Positions 38,012 to 46,918 of a DNA stretch of 49,620 nt are shown in pieces. Made by a program: the position numbers and the translations under genes. The DNA is from Pseudomonadota bacterium (GTDB lineage: Bacteria; Pseudomonadota; Gammaproteobacteria; Steroidobacterales; Steroidobacteraceae): the NCBI GenBank assembly GCA_021805275.1, contig JAJZFQ010000173.1, positions 1 through 49,620 of the forward strand. The letters run 5' to 3'. Numbering within the stretch: position 1 is the first letter of the stretch; each line of letters starts with the position of its first letter. The notes under the pieces were generated by a model, which ran no database searches, had not been told where the DNA came from, and saw only the letters and a list, made by a program, of their open reading frames with translations.

Positions 38012-39181
38012 ATGCGTTATCGGATCCTCACGCTCAACGACATCAGCCCGCGCGGGCTCGAGCGTCTGCCGCGCGAGCGCTACGAGGTGGCCTCCGGGCT
38101 CGAGGGGCCGCACGCGGTGCTGGTGCGCTCCGCCGACATGCACACGCTCGAGCTGCCTGCCACCGTGCGCGCCGTCGCCCGCGCCGGCGCCTCGGTCGAG
38201 AACATCCCGGTGGCCGAGTTCACTCGCCGCGGCGTGCCGGTGTTCAACGCGCCCGGGGCCAACGCGAACGCGGTGAAGGAGCTGGTGCTGGCGAGCCTGT
38301 TCCTCGCCGCGCGCAACATCTGTCAGGCCTGGAGCTTCGCCCGCACGCTGCGCGGCGATGACCGCTCGATCGAGGCGGCAGTGCGTGAAGGCCGCGGCGC
38401 GTTCGCGGGCTTCGAGCTCGCCGGACGAACCCTCGGGGTGGTCGGACTCGGAGCGGTCGGCGTCGAGGTGGCCAACGCGGCCGAGGCGCTCGGCATGCGC
38501 GTGCTCGGCTACGATCCGCGCATCACCGTGCAGCGCGCCTGGCAGCTGTCCACCGGGGTCGAGCAGGCCCTCTCGCTCGATGATCTGTTCGCGCGCTCGG
38601 ATATCGTCACGCTGCACGTGCCGCTCAACGAGCAGACCCGCGGCCTGGTCGGTGAGAACCGGGTGCGGCTGCTGCAAAAGGGCGGGGTGCTGCTGAATTT
38701 CTCGCGTGCCGGCATCGTGGAGGACGCCGCGGCGGTCGCCGCCCTCGATGCGGGCTGGTTGTACGCCTACGTGTGCGACTTCCCGAGCAACCTGCTGAAG
38801 GATCATCCGCGGGTGATCACCCTGCCGCACCTCGGGGCGCTCACCGGCGAGGCCGCCGACAACGGCGCGGTCATGGCGGCCGATCAGCTGCGGGATTTCC
38901 TCGAGAACGGCAACATCCGCAACAGCGTCAACTATCCCGAGGCCGTGCTCGCGCGAGCCCCGGGCTGCGCGCGCCTCGCGATCGCCACGGCCAACGTGCC
39001 CAACATGATCGGCCAGATCTGCACGCTGCTCGCGGCTAACGGCCTGAACATTGCCGGGCTGCTCAACGCCTCGCGCGGCGAGTACGCCTATACGCTGCTC
39101 GACCTGGAGGGCGTCCCGGGCGCCGACCTGATCGAGGCCGTGCGCGCCGTGCGCGGCGTGCTCTCCGCCCACCTCGTCTGA
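38012..39181 (+). CDS. serA: D-3-phosphoglycerate dehydrogenase, short ACT-domain form
   Basis: First committed serine-pathway enzyme, oxidising 3-phosphoglycerate with NAD. The 389-residue product has the substrate domain, a Rossmann domain (GRTLGVVGLGAVGVEVANAA), catalytic Arg232 (NFSRAG) and His273 (LPHLGAL), and a C-terminal ACT domain (about 318-389). The E. coli catalytic Glu (FPTEP) is replaced: CDFPSNLLKDHP has Asn260. This DFP-type sequence with IRNSVNYPEAV resembles the form common in Bacteroides and Clostridia, which also pair serC with serA. Function is supported by the serC neighbour. Origin by ancient transfer is possible but not shown. Confidence 0.92.
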   Translation: MRYRILTLNDISPRGLERLPRERYEVASGLEGPHAVLVRSADMHTLELPATVRAVARAGASVENIPVAEFTRRGVPVFNAPGANANAVKELVLASLFLAARNICQAWSFARTLRGDDRSIEAAVREGRGAFAGFELAGRTLGVVGLGAVGVEVANAAEALGMRVLGYDPRITVQRAWQLSTGVEQALSLDDLFARSDIVTLHVPLNEQTRGLVGENRVRLLQKGGVLLNFSRAGIVEDAAAVAALDAGWLYAYVCDFPSNLLKDHPRVITLPHLGALTGEAADNGAVMAADQLRDFLENGNIRNSVNYPEAVLARAPGCARLAIATANVPNMIGQICTLLAANGLNIAGLLNASRGEYAYTLLDLEGVPGADLIEAVRAVRGVLSAHLV

Positions 39182-39192
39182 GACCCCGTGCC

Positions 39193-40317
39193 ATGACACC
39201 CAAGCCTCCCGCCCGCCGCCGTGCCGCGCCCGCCGCCGAGACGCTCGGGGCGATGCGCGAACGGATCGACAGCGTCGACCAGCAGATCCAGCGCCTGCTC
39301 AACGAGCGGGCGCAGCTCGCCCAGCGCGTTGGGCTCACCAAGAGCCGCGACGGCGACGCGGCGCAGTTCTACCGCCCCGAGCGCGAGGCACAGGTGCTGC
39401 GCGCCGTGCGCGAGCGCAACCGCGGTCCGTTGCGCGATGAGGAAGTGGTGCGGTTGTTCCGCGAGATCATGTCGGCGTGTCTGGCGCAGCAGGAGCCGCT
39501 GAAGGTGGCCTATCTCGGCCCCGAGGCGACCTTCAGCCAGACCGCGGTGCTCGCGCACTTTGGGCATTCGGTGCACGCGCTGCCGCTCGGCTCGATCGAC
39601 GAGGTGTTCCACGAAGTCGAGTCGGCCGCGGCCGACTTCGGCGTGGTACCGATCGAGAACTCCACCGAGGGCACGGTCAATCACACGCTGGATCGCTTCC
39701 TCTCCTCGCCGCTGAAGATCTGTGGCGAGGTGGAGCTGCGCATCCACCACCACCTGATGGGCGCCATGAACGCGCTCGGGCGCATCGTGCGCATCTGCTC
39801 TCATCCGCAGTCGCTCGCGCAGTGCCGCCTGTGGCTGCAGGAGCATCTGCCCGAGGTCGAGCTCGTTCCCGTGGCGAGCAACGGGGAGGCGGCACGCCGG
39901 GCGCGCGATGAGCGCGGCACGGCGGCGATCGCCGGTCAGACGGCCGCCGAGGTGTATGGCCTTAAGGTGCTGGCGGCGCAGATCGAGGACCGCGCCGACA
40001 ACACCACGCGATTTCTCGTGCTGGGGCGCAACCTGCTCGCCCCGAGCGGCCAGGATCGCACGACGCTGCTGGTGTCGGTCGGGCACACCGACTCCCCCGG
40101 GGCGCTGTACCGGCTGCTCGAGCCGTTCGCGCGCCACCGGGTGAGCATGACCCGCATCGAGTCGCGTCCCTCGCATCGGCGCAAGTGGGACTACGTTTTC
40201 TTCATCGACGTCGACGGGCATGCCGCGGAACCGCACGTTGCCCGCGCGCTCGCTTCGCTGAAACGACGCGCCTCGCTGTTCCGGCTGCTCGGCTCGTATC
40301 CGCGGGCCGTGCTGTAA
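39193..40317 (+). CDS. pheA: Bifunctional chorismate mutase / prephenate dehydratase
   Basis: Converts chorismate to prephenate and then to phenylpyruvate for phenylalanine. The 374-residue product has an AroQ-type mutase domain (about 15-100, MRERIDSVDQQIQRLLNERA), a prephenate dehydratase domain (about 104-285, VAYLGPEATFSQTAV, VVPIENSTEGTVNHTLD, DNTTRFLVLG with the catalytic Thr) and an ACT domain (about 292-374) with GALYRLLEPFA and the Phe-binding ESRP. Feedback inhibition by phenylalanine is expected from the ACT motifs. ATG at 39193, 11 bases after serA. In Pseudomonas hisC and tyrA follow; here aroA follows directly. Confidence 0.96.
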   Translation: MTPKPPARRRAAPAAETLGAMRERIDSVDQQIQRLLNERAQLAQRVGLTKSRDGDAAQFYRPEREAQVLRAVRERNRGPLRDEEVVRLFREIMSACLAQQEPLKVAYLGPEATFSQTAVLAHFGHSVHALPLGSIDEVFHEVESAAADFGVVPIENSTEGTVNHTLDRFLSSPLKICGEVELRIHHHLMGAMNALGRIVRICSHPQSLAQCRLWLQEHLPEVELVPVASNGEAARRARDERGTAAIAGQTAAEVYGLKVLAAQIEDRADNTTRFLVLGRNLLAPSGQDRTTLLVSVGHTDSPGALYRLLEPFARHRVSMTRIESRPSHRRKWDYVFFIDVDGHAAEPHVARALASLKRRASLFRLLGSYPRAVL

Positions 40318-40327
40318 AGAGAGGACC

Positions 40328-41647
40328 ATGACATCTGCTGACACAGAGGCGCGCTTTCGGGTTGCCCCCGGCGGGCGCATCGCCGGGGCGCTGACGGTGC
40401 CCGGGGACAAGTCGATTTCCCACCGCGCGCTGATGCTCGGCGGCATCGCCGCGGGCGATACCGAGATCCGGGGCTTTCTCGAGGGCGCGGACTGCCTCTC
40501 GACGCTGCACGCGCTGAAGGGGCTCGGGGTGCGCATCGAGCGGCGCGCCGGCGATGTGCTCGTGGTGCACGGTGGCGGCTCCGGCGCGCTGCACGGCTCG
40601 AGCGCCTCGCTCGACATGGGCAATGCCGGCACGGCGATGCGCCTGTTCATGGGGCTGCTCGCCCCACAGTCGTTCGACTCGGTGCTGGTCGGGGACGAGT
40701 CGCTCATGCGCCGACCGATGGAGCGGGTCGCCGCGCCGCTGCGCCTGATGGGGGCGCGGATCGAGACTCGCGAGGGCCGCCCGCCGGTGCACATCCGCGG
40801 CGCGAGCGTCCTGCGGGGCATCGATTACCGCCTGCCGGTGGCGAGCGCGCAGGTCAAATCGGCGCTGCTGCTTGCGGCGCTCGGTGCGAGCGGACGCACC
40901 CGCCTCACCGAGCCGGCACCGACCCGCGATCACACCGAGCGGATGCTCGGCGCCTTCGGCGTCGAGCTTAAGCGCGAGGGGCTGAGCGTGGCGCTCGAGG
41001 GGGGGCAGCGGCTGCGCGGCACCTCGGTCCAGGTGCCGGCGGATTTCTCCTCGGCCGCATTCTTCATCGTTGCCGGGCTGATCGCGGCCGAGGGCAGCTT
41101 CACGTTGCGCAACGTGGGCGTCAATCCCACGCGTACCGGTCTGCTCGAGATCCTCAACCGCATGGGTGCGGACATCCGGGTGCAGGCGCATGCCGGGGCG
41201 GCCGCCGAGCCGACCGCCGACATTGAAGTTCGCAAGAGCCGCCTGCGTGGCATCCACGTGCCGCGCGAGCTGGTGCCGCTGTCGATCGACGAGTTCCCGA
41301 TCCTGTTCGTCGCCGCGGCGCTCGCCGAGGGCGAGACCACGGTGCGTGGTGCCGAGGAGCTGCGGGTGAAGGAGAGCGATCGGCTGGCGGTGATGGCCGA
41401 GGGGCTCACCGTCCTCGGGGTGCACAACGAGCTGCTCGATGACGGCCTGCGCATCCGCGGTGGCAGTGGCTTCGGCGGTGGCCTGATCGACAGTCACGGC
41501 GATCACCGCATTGCGATGTCCTTCGCGGTCGCCGCGCTCGCGGCCCGCGCGCCGATCGAGATCCGCAAGGTCGCCAACGTCGCGACCTCGTTCCCGGGCT
41601 TCCTCGAGCTCGCCCGCGCGGCGGGCCTGGCCATCGAGGCGCTGTGA
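40328..41647 (+). CDS. aroA: 3-phosphoshikimate 1-carboxyvinyltransferase (EPSP synthase)
   Basis: Sixth shikimate-pathway step: joins phosphoenolpyruvate to shikimate-3-phosphate. The 439-residue product has PGDKSISHRALMLGGIA, FLEGADCLSTLHAL, MGNAGTAMRLFMGLL, RPMERVAAPLRLMGA, ASAQVKSALLLAAL, PTRDHTERML, LRVKESDRLAVMAEGL and GDHRIAMSFAVAAL. The PGDKSISHR and RPMxRV style resembles the Bacillus/Agrobacterium CP4 branch rather than E. coli, although the CP4 Ala in the GNA(A/G)T motif is Gly here. An AGAGAGGA ribosome site precedes the ATG. The stop overlaps cmk by 4 bases. Confidence 0.96.
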   Translation: MTSADTEARFRVAPGGRIAGALTVPGDKSISHRALMLGGIAAGDTEIRGFLEGADCLSTLHALKGLGVRIERRAGDVLVVHGGGSGALHGSSASLDMGNAGTAMRLFMGLLAPQSFDSVLVGDESLMRRPMERVAAPLRLMGARIETREGRPPVHIRGASVLRGIDYRLPVASAQVKSALLLAALGASGRTRLTEPAPTRDHTERMLGAFGVELKREGLSVALEGGQRLRGTSVQVPADFSSAAFFIVAGLIAAEGSFTLRNVGVNPTRTGLLEILNRMGADIRVQAHAGAAAEPTADIEVRKSRLRGIHVPRELVPLSIDEFPILFVAAALAEGETTVRGAEELRVKESDRLAVMAEGLTVLGVHNELLDDGLRIRGGSGFGGGLIDSHGDHRIAMSFAVAALAARAPIEIRKVANVATSFPGFLELARAAGLAIEAL

Positions 41648-42330
41648 GCGCCGTGCGGGTGCCGCTCCTCACCATCGACGGGCCGAGCGGCTCGGGCAAG
41701 GGCACCATCAGCCGCGCCGTGGCGCGCCACGCCGGCTGGCACCTGCTTGACAGCGGCGCGCTCTACCGGCTGGTGGCGCTGAGCGGCCTGGAGCTAAAGC
41801 TCGAGCGGGACGACGTCGCCGGCCATGCCCGGGTGGCCGCGGCGATGGACGTGCGCTTCGGGACCGACCCGCAGGCCGAAAGCGTGCTCCTGCAGGGGCG
41901 GGAGGTCAGCCACACGATCCGCAGCGAGCAGATCGGGCAGGAAGCCTCCCGGGTGGCCGCCTGGCCGGCGGTGCGCACGGCGCTGCTCGGCCGCCAGAGA
42001 GCCTTTGCCGAGCCCCCAGGGCTGGTGGCGGACGGGCGGGACATGGGCACGGTGGTCTTCCCGGAGGCCGAATTGAAGATCTTTCTCACCGCCAGCGCCG
42101 AGGAGCGGGCCCGCAGGCGCTATAACCAGTTGAAAGAGAAGGGTTCCAGTGCTAGCCTCTCGGCCCTTTCGCGCGAGATCGCCGAGCGTGACGCGCGGGA
42201 CTCGAGCCGGGCAGTGGCCCCGCTCGTCCCGGCCGCCGATGCCGAGCGGATTGATTCGACGGACCTTGCCATCGAGGCGGTGATCGAACGCGTGATCGAG
42301 TTGGGCCGGCGCCGCTCGCTGTGGGCGTGA
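41644..42330 (+). CDS. cmk: Cytidylate kinase
   Basis: Phosphorylates CMP and dCMP for nucleotide recycling. The 228-residue product has the P-loop GPSGSGKGT (13-21), YRLVALSGL, the CMP-binding insert and VADGRDMGTVVFPEA, and the lid RARRRYNQLKEKG. The start is GTG in a GTGA overlap with the aroA stop, as in the conserved aroA-cmk-rpsA arrangement. The 137-base gap to rpsA carries leader structures. Confidence 0.96.
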   Translation: MSAVRVPLLTIDGPSGSGKGTISRAVARHAGWHLLDSGALYRLVALSGLELKLERDDVAGHARVAAAMDVRFGTDPQAESVLLQGREVSHTIRSEQIGQEASRVAAWPAVRTALLGRQRAFAEPPGLVADGRDMGTVVFPEAELKIFLTASAEERARRRYNQLKEKGSSASLSALSREIAERDARDSSRAVAPLVPAADAERIDSTDLAIEAVIERVIELGRRRSLWA

Positions 42331-42467
42331 AGCGGTCCTGGTGATGGATTTTCAGGTGGGTATGCGCCACGGACGGGCATGCCAGTTTGCACAACTACCT
42401 GGCCTCGAGGGACATGACGGGCGCCAGTGATTGAGCACGCAGTCCAGCGGACCGTGCGAGTGAAGGT
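42331..42467 (+). promoter_or_regulatory. rpsA leader with two hairpins and no spaced ribosome site
   Basis: Two stems are visible: GGTATGC 42359-42365 with GCATGCC 42377-42383, and GCACG-CA-GTCC 42435-42445 with GGAC-CGTGC 42449-42457. The second ends 10 bases before the ATG. The only purine run, GAAGG, is too close to the ATG for normal spacing. E. coli rpsA likewise lacks a good Shine-Dalgarno site and uses leader hairpins for efficient initiation and S1 autorepression, so a similar device is inferred. Confidence 0.45.
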
Positions 42468-44144
42468 ATGACAGAAAGTTTTGCACAGCTCTTCGAGCAG
42501 AGTCTCGCCAATCAACGCATTCGCCCCGGGATGATCCTCACCGGACGGGTGGTGGAAGTCACCCCCGATGTGGTCGTCGTCAACGTCGGCCTGAAGTCCG
42601 AGGCGATCATTCCCGTCGAGCAGTTCAAGGACGAGCACGGCGTGCTCGAAGTCCAGGCTGGCGATGACGTGGAAGTGGCCCTCGATTCGGTCGAGGACGG
42701 CACCGGTGAGACCCGCCTCTCGCGCGAGAAGGCCAAGCGCGCCCGGACCTGGACGCGCCTCGAGGAGGCATTCAATAAGTCCGAGATCGTCACCGGCGTG
42801 ATCACTGGCCGCGTCAAGGGCGGCTTCACGGTGGAACTGGACAACGTCCGGGCGTTCCTGCCGGGCTCCCTGGTCGATGTGCGCCCGGTGCGCGACACGG
42901 CCTACCTCGAGGGCAAGCCGCTCGAGTTCAAGGTCATCAAGCTCGACCAGAAACGCAATAACGTGGTGGTCTCGCGCCGCGCGGTTGTCGAGCAGGAGTT
43001 CTCGGCCGAGCGCAGCGCGCTGCTGGAGAACCTGCAGGAAGGCGCCGTCGTGCGCGGCGCGGTGAAGAACCTGACCGATTACGGCGCGTTCGTCGACCTC
43101 GGCGGTATCGACGGACTGCTGCACATCACCGACATGGCGTGGAAGCGCGTCAAGCACCCCTCGGAAGTGGTCAAGGTCGGCGATGAGATCGAGGTGCGGA
43201 TCCTGAAGTTCGATCGCGAGCGCTCGCGCGTCAGCCTGGGGCTGAAGCAGCTCGGAGCCGATCCGTGGGAGAACATCGCGCGGCGCTATCCGGCCAACAC
43301 CCGCGTGTTCGGCAAGGTCACGAACATCGCCGACTACGGCGCGTTCGTCGAGATCGAGGATGGCGTCGAGGGCCTGGTGCACGTCTCGGAGATGGACTGG
43401 ACGAACAAGAACGTCAATCCGGCCAAGGTCGTGCACACCGGGGAGGAAGTCGAAGTCATGGTGCTCGACGTCGACGAGGATCGTCGGCGCATCTCCTTGG
43501 GCCTGAAGCAGTGCAAGGCCAATCCGTGGAAGGAGTTCGCCGAGAACTACAACCGCGGCGATCACGTGAGCGGCCAGATCAAGTCGATCACCGACTTCGG
43601 CATCTTCATCGGCCTGTCCGGCAGCATCGACGGACTGGTGCACCTGTCGGATATCTCCTGGGACCTGCCGGGCGAGGAGGCGGTGCGCAGCTATCAGAAG
43701 GGTCAGCAGCTCGAGGCCATGGTGCTGTCGATCGACCCGGAGCGCGAGCGCATCAGCCTCGGCATCAAGCAGCTCGCGAAGGATCCGTTCTCGAGCTACA
43801 TCGCCGAGAACCCCAAGGGCACGATCGTGCGGGGCGTGGTCAAGGACATCGACGCGCGCGGGGCGACCATCGATCTCGGCAACGGGATCGAGGGACAGCT
43901 GCGCGCCTCGGAACTCGGTCGCGACCGGATCGAGGATGCGCGCACGGTCCTCAAGGTCGGCGAGGAGGTCGAGGCGAAGTTCACGGGCGTCGACCGCAAG
44001 TCGCGTACCATTTCGCTGTCGATCAAGGCCAAGGAGGCCCATGAGGAGGCCGAGGCGGTGCAGAACTACCGCTCCTCGGAATCCGCGACGACCGGCACGA
44101 GCCTCGGTGACCTGCTCAAAGAGCATATCGGAGAGCGTGGGTAA
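42468..44144 (+). CDS. rpsA: 30S ribosomal protein S1
   Basis: Binds mRNA on the 30S subunit and is needed for initiation on structured leaders. The 558-residue product has six S1 repeats, the first two binding the ribosome ([46 protein letters not shown] split by a linker) and four RNA-binding repeats with [56 protein letters not shown] and a less conserved sixth ([19 protein letters not shown]). The length matches the gammaproteobacterial form. ATG at 42468. A 14-bp hairpin separates it from ihfB. Confidence 0.98.
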   Translation: MTESFAQLFEQSLANQRIRPGMILTGRVVEVTPDVVVVNVGLKSEAIIPVEQFKDEHGVLEVQAGDDVEVALDSVEDGTGETRLSREKAKRARTWTRLEEAFNKSEIVTGVITGRVKGGFTVELDNVRAFLPGSLVDVRPVRDTAYLEGKPLEFKVIKLDQKRNNVVVSRRAVVEQEFSAERSALLENLQEGAVVRGAVKNLTDYGAFVDLGGIDGLLHITDMAWKRVKHPSEVVKVGDEIEVRILKFDRERSRVSLGLKQLGADPWENIARRYPANTRVFGKVTNIADYGAFVEIEDGVEGLVHVSEMDWTNKNVNPAKVVHTGEEVEVMVLDVDEDRRRISLGLKQCKANPWKEFAENYNRGDHVSGQIKSITDFGIFIGLSGSIDGLVHLSDISWDLPGEEAVRSYQKGQQLEAMVLSIDPERERISLGIKQLAKDPFSSYIAENPKGTIVRGVVKDIDARGATIDLGNGIEGQLRASELGRDRIEDARTVLKVGEEVEAKFTGVDRKSRTISLSIKAKEAHEEAEAVQNYRSSESATTGTSLGDLLKEHIGERG

Positions 44145-44153
44145 GTCCTGAGC

Positions 44154-44184
44154 GCCGCCGCTGCCCGACGGGCAGCGGCGGCGA
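44154..44184 (+). other. 14-bp perfect hairpin between rpsA and ihfB
   Basis: CGCCGCCGCTGCCC (44154-44167) pairs perfectly with GGGCAGCGGCGGCG (44171-44184) around GAC. No T-run follows, and the ihfB ATG is only 12 bases beyond it with no Shine-Dalgarno sequence. It could be a partial stop for rpsA transcripts, a 3' stabiliser, or a structure that limits ihfB translation. Confidence 0.6.
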
Positions 44185-44196
44185 TCGATCTTCGCT

Positions 44197-44499
44197 ATGA
44201 CCAAATCCGAGCTCATTGAAATCATCGCCGCCAAGCAGAAGCATCTGCCGGCCAAGGATGTGGAGCTCGCGCTGAAGCAGATCCTCGAGGTGATGAGCGA
44301 TGCGCTCGCGCAGGGCGAGCGTATCGAGATCCGAGGTTTCGGCAGCTTCTCGCTGCATTTCCGGCCGCCCCGCCAGGGGCGCAATCCCAAGACCGGCGAG
44401 GCCGTGGCGCTCTCGGGCAAGCACGTGCCGCACTTCAAGGCCGGCAAGGACCTGCGCGAGCGGGTCAACCAGGGAACGGGCCAACCGATCCGCGGCTGA
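44197..44499 (+). CDS. ihfB: Integration host factor subunit beta
   Basis: DNA-bending nucleoid protein; forms a heterodimer with IhfA (not in this window). The 100-residue product shows [63 protein letters not shown] (beta-arm with the intercalating proline in RNPKTGE) and [15 protein letters not shown]. The rpsA-ihfB order is conserved in gammaproteobacteria. ATG 44197 lacks an obvious ribosome site and sits just below a strong hairpin. Confidence 0.97.
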   Translation: MTKSELIEIIAAKQKHLPAKDVELALKQILEVMSDALAQGERIEIRGFGSFSLHFRPPRQGRNPKTGEAVALSGKHVPHFKAGKDLRERVNQGTGQPIRG

Positions 44500-44595
44500 G
44501 TCGGCGCGGCGCAAGGCCGCGCAGCGCAGCCGGGCGTACTGCCGTCGCGGCGCGGCCGGCGCTCCAGGCCGATCCGGATGGCGGGCGGCACACCA

Positions 44596-44604
44596 TGTTA
44601 AATT
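44596..44604 (+). promoter_or_regulatory. Extended -10 candidate placing the lapB start codon at +1
   Basis: TGT followed by TAAATT predicts a start near 44611, exactly the lapB GTG. The preceding bases contain no Shine-Dalgarno sequence. The rest of the 44500-44610 gap shows no coding region and no lapA. Confidence 0.4.
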
Positions 44605-44610
44605 CCCGCG

Positions 44611-45798
44611 GTGATCGCGCTGCCTGCCTATCTGCTCGCGTTGGCCTTCGCCGCCATCGGTTTGGCTGCGTGGCTGCTCGGGCGGCTGACCGGCAATCGG
44701 CGCACGGTGCGCCTGCCCCGTGATTATTACGTCGGTCTCGACCATCTCATCAACGATCGGTTCGATCATGCCGTCGAGGTATTCGCGCGCATGGCCGAGA
44801 CGGGCGATGCGGCGGAAATCCAGTTTGCGCTGGGGAGCCTGTTTCGTCGCCGCGGCGAGGTGGAGCGCGCGATCGCGATTCACACCCGGCTGCGCGAGCA
44901 GGGCACAGGGACGCTGCGCGACAAGGCGACACTGGCGCTGGCGCTCGATTACCTCGGCGCCGGCCTGATGGACCGCGCCGAGGAGCTGTTCTGCGAGCTG
45001 GCCGCCTCGGGGGAGTACCGCGCGACCGCCCTCGATCAGCTGCTGCGCATCTACGAGGCACAAGGCGAGTGGGCTCACGCGCTCGAGACGCTCCAGTCCC
45101 TGGCGCCGCACGTGCAGGCCGAACGGGCGCGCATCGCCGCGCACTACCTGTGCGAGCTCGCCGAGCAGGCGCTCGCGCAGCGCGACGTCGCGCACGCGCG
45201 CACCCTGCTTGCGCAGGCCCGCGAGCGCGCGCCCGACCTGCCGCGCGCGGAGGTGCTCGCCGCGCGGCTGGCCGAAGCCGATGGCGCGCGCAGCGAGGCG
45301 CTCGAGGGCTATCTCGCCGTCCTCGAGGCCCATCCGGCGCTGGCAATCGAGATGATCCCGCGCGCCCTCGCCCTCGCGCCCGAGGTCGGGGCCGCCCCGG
45401 TGCTCGCCGCGCTCTGGACCCGCCTGCGGGGAGCCGGGCAGGTGAGTCCGCGGGAGCTGGCCGTGCTGCTCGCGAGCGCGTTGCCGCCCGAGCAGCTGCA
45501 GCGCCTCGCGGACCAGCACGGGCCGCAGGCCGAGACGGCGGCCGAGGCCTATGGGCTCGCACTGCTGCTGAGGCGGCTCGGGGGTGCGGGCGGGCGCTAT
45601 CAGTGCCAGGAGTGCGGCCTGTTGAGCGTCGGCTGGTATTGGCGCTGCCCGAAATGTCGCGCCTGGGACAGCATGCGTCCGGTGGCGTTCAAGGGACAGG
45701 CCGATGTGCACGAGGCGGTGTTCGTCGAGCCGCCGCGCGAGCCGGCCGTCCGCGAGGTCAGTGCTGCGCCGCAGTCCCCGAGCCCGCCACCGGCGTGA
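44611..45798 (+). CDS. lapB: Lipopolysaccharide assembly protein B (LapB/YciM)
   Basis: Inner-membrane adaptor that controls LpxC degradation by FtsH and so sets lipopolysaccharide synthesis. The 395-residue product has one N-terminal membrane helix (about 4-24), a series of tetratricopeptide repeats (about 33-320, for example YYVGLDHLINDRFDHAVEVF) and a C-terminal rubredoxin-like metal site (QCQECG then WRCPKCRAWDS). A Pro/Ala/Glu tail follows. The GTG at 44611 is needed to include the membrane helix. In E. coli and Pseudomonas lapA precedes lapB; no lapA is present here. Confidence 0.93.
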   Translation: MIALPAYLLALAFAAIGLAAWLLGRLTGNRRTVRLPRDYYVGLDHLINDRFDHAVEVFARMAETGDAAEIQFALGSLFRRRGEVERAIAIHTRLREQGTGTLRDKATLALALDYLGAGLMDRAEELFCELAASGEYRATALDQLLRIYEAQGEWAHALETLQSLAPHVQAERARIAAHYLCELAEQALAQRDVAHARTLLAQARERAPDLPRAEVLAARLAEADGARSEALEGYLAVLEAHPALAIEMIPRALALAPEVGAAPVLAALWTRLRGAGQVSPRELAVLLASALPPEQLQRLADQHGPQAETAAEAYGLALLLRRLGGAGGRYQCQECGLLSVGWYWRCPKCRAWDSMRPVAFKGQADVHEAVFVEPPREPAVREVSAAPQSPSPPPA

Positions 45799-45876
45799 GG
45801 CCGACCGGAGCGGCTCGAACGCTCCGCCCGGTCATCCTCGATGTCACGCCGACGTCGCGCGGCCGGCGCCGGGCGC

Positions 45877-45909
45877 TACACTAGCGCCGTCGGCGGCCCG
45901 CGCGCGGGC
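45877..45909 (+). promoter_or_regulatory. -10 element and 16-base palindrome in the galU leader
   Basis: TACACT (45877-45882) followed by AGCGCC, sharing TACACTAGCGC with the smc and rimP leader promoters. Start near 45889. A perfect palindrome, GGCCCGCG with CGCGGGCC (45894-45909), lies at the very 5' end of the predicted leader, which is about 48 bases long. Confidence 0.45.
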
Positions 45910-45936
45910 CGAAGTCCAGTGTTTCAGGAGATCACC

Positions 45937-46908
45937 ATGCGGACAGCTCCCAAGTCGATCATTCGCACGGCCGTGTTTCCGGTGGCCGGCCGCGGCACGC
46001 GCTTTCTGCCGGCGACCAAGGCCAGTCCCAAGGAGATGCTGCCGGTGGTCGACAAGCCGCTCATTCAGTACGCGGTCGAGGAGGCACTCGCCGCCGGCGC
46101 AACCCGGTTGGTGTTCATCACCGGTGCTTCCAAGCGCGCCATCGAGGATCACTTCGATTCCGACCAGGAGCTCGAGCAGCTGCTCGAGCGGCAGGGTAAG
46201 AGCGACGTGCTGAACCAGATCCGCAGCGTGTTGCCCTCCTACGCGTCCTGCATCTACATCCGCCAGCCCGCCCCGCTCGGTCTGGGTCACGCGGTGCTGT
46301 GCGCCCAGCCGGCGGTGGGGGCCGAGCCGTTCTTCGTGCACCTCGCCGACGATCTCATCCGCAGCGACGTGGCCTGTCTGGCGCAGATGGCCGAGGTGTA
46401 CGAGGCAAAGCGCGCGAGCGTCCTCGGGGTGCAGGTCGTGCCGCGCGCGGACACCGACAAGTACGGCATCGTCGCGGTCGAGGCGGACAAGTCCGCCACC
46501 AGCCGCGTGCGCAGCATCGTCGAGAAGCCCAAACCGCAGGTGGCGCCCTCGAACCTGGCGGTGGTGGGCCGCTACGTGCTCGCCCCGTCGATCTTCGAGC
46601 ATCTCGAGACCATCGGTCGCGGCGCGGGCGGGGAGATTCAGCTCACCGACGGCATCGCGGCGCTGATGCGCGAGGAGGCCGTCTACGCCTACCGGTTTGC
46701 CGGTACCCGCTATGACTGCGGCAGCAAGCTCGGCTATCTGCAGGCGACGGTCGAGTACGCCCTCGGCCACCCCGTGCTCGGCAAGGATTTCCGCCGCTAC
46801 CTGCACGCACTGCAGCTCGAGCGCACCGCCCAGGCGGCGCCGCGCCGCCATGCAGGCAACGGCGCGAGCACGCGCCGCCGCGCGCCGCGCAGAGCATCCG
46901 TGGAGTGA
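45937..46908 (+). CDS. galU: UTP-glucose-1-phosphate uridylyltransferase
   Basis: Makes UDP-glucose for lipopolysaccharide, exopolysaccharide and trehalose pathways. The 323-residue product has the nucleotide-binding [86 protein letters not shown] and [10 protein letters not shown], then [18 protein letters not shown]. The C-terminal 30 residues are Arg/Ala-rich and not conserved. The ATG at 45937 follows CAGGAG; the frame opens at 45841 but that part overlaps the promoter. Next to lapB it forms an envelope-related pair. Confidence 0.97.
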   Translation: MRTAPKSIIRTAVFPVAGRGTRFLPATKASPKEMLPVVDKPLIQYAVEEALAAGATRLVFITGASKRAIEDHFDSDQELEQLLERQGKSDVLNQIRSVLPSYASCIYIRQPAPLGLGHAVLCAQPAVGAEPFFVHLADDLIRSDVACLAQMAEVYEAKRASVLGVQVVPRADTDKYGIVAVEADKSATSRVRSIVEKPKPQVAPSNLAVVGRYVLAPSIFEHLETIGRGAGGEIQLTDGIAALMREEAVYAYRFAGTRYDCGSKLGYLQATVEYALGHPVLGKDFRRYLHALQLERTAQAAPRRHAGNGASTRRRAPRRASVE

Positions 46909-46918
46909 GCCGGCCGGC

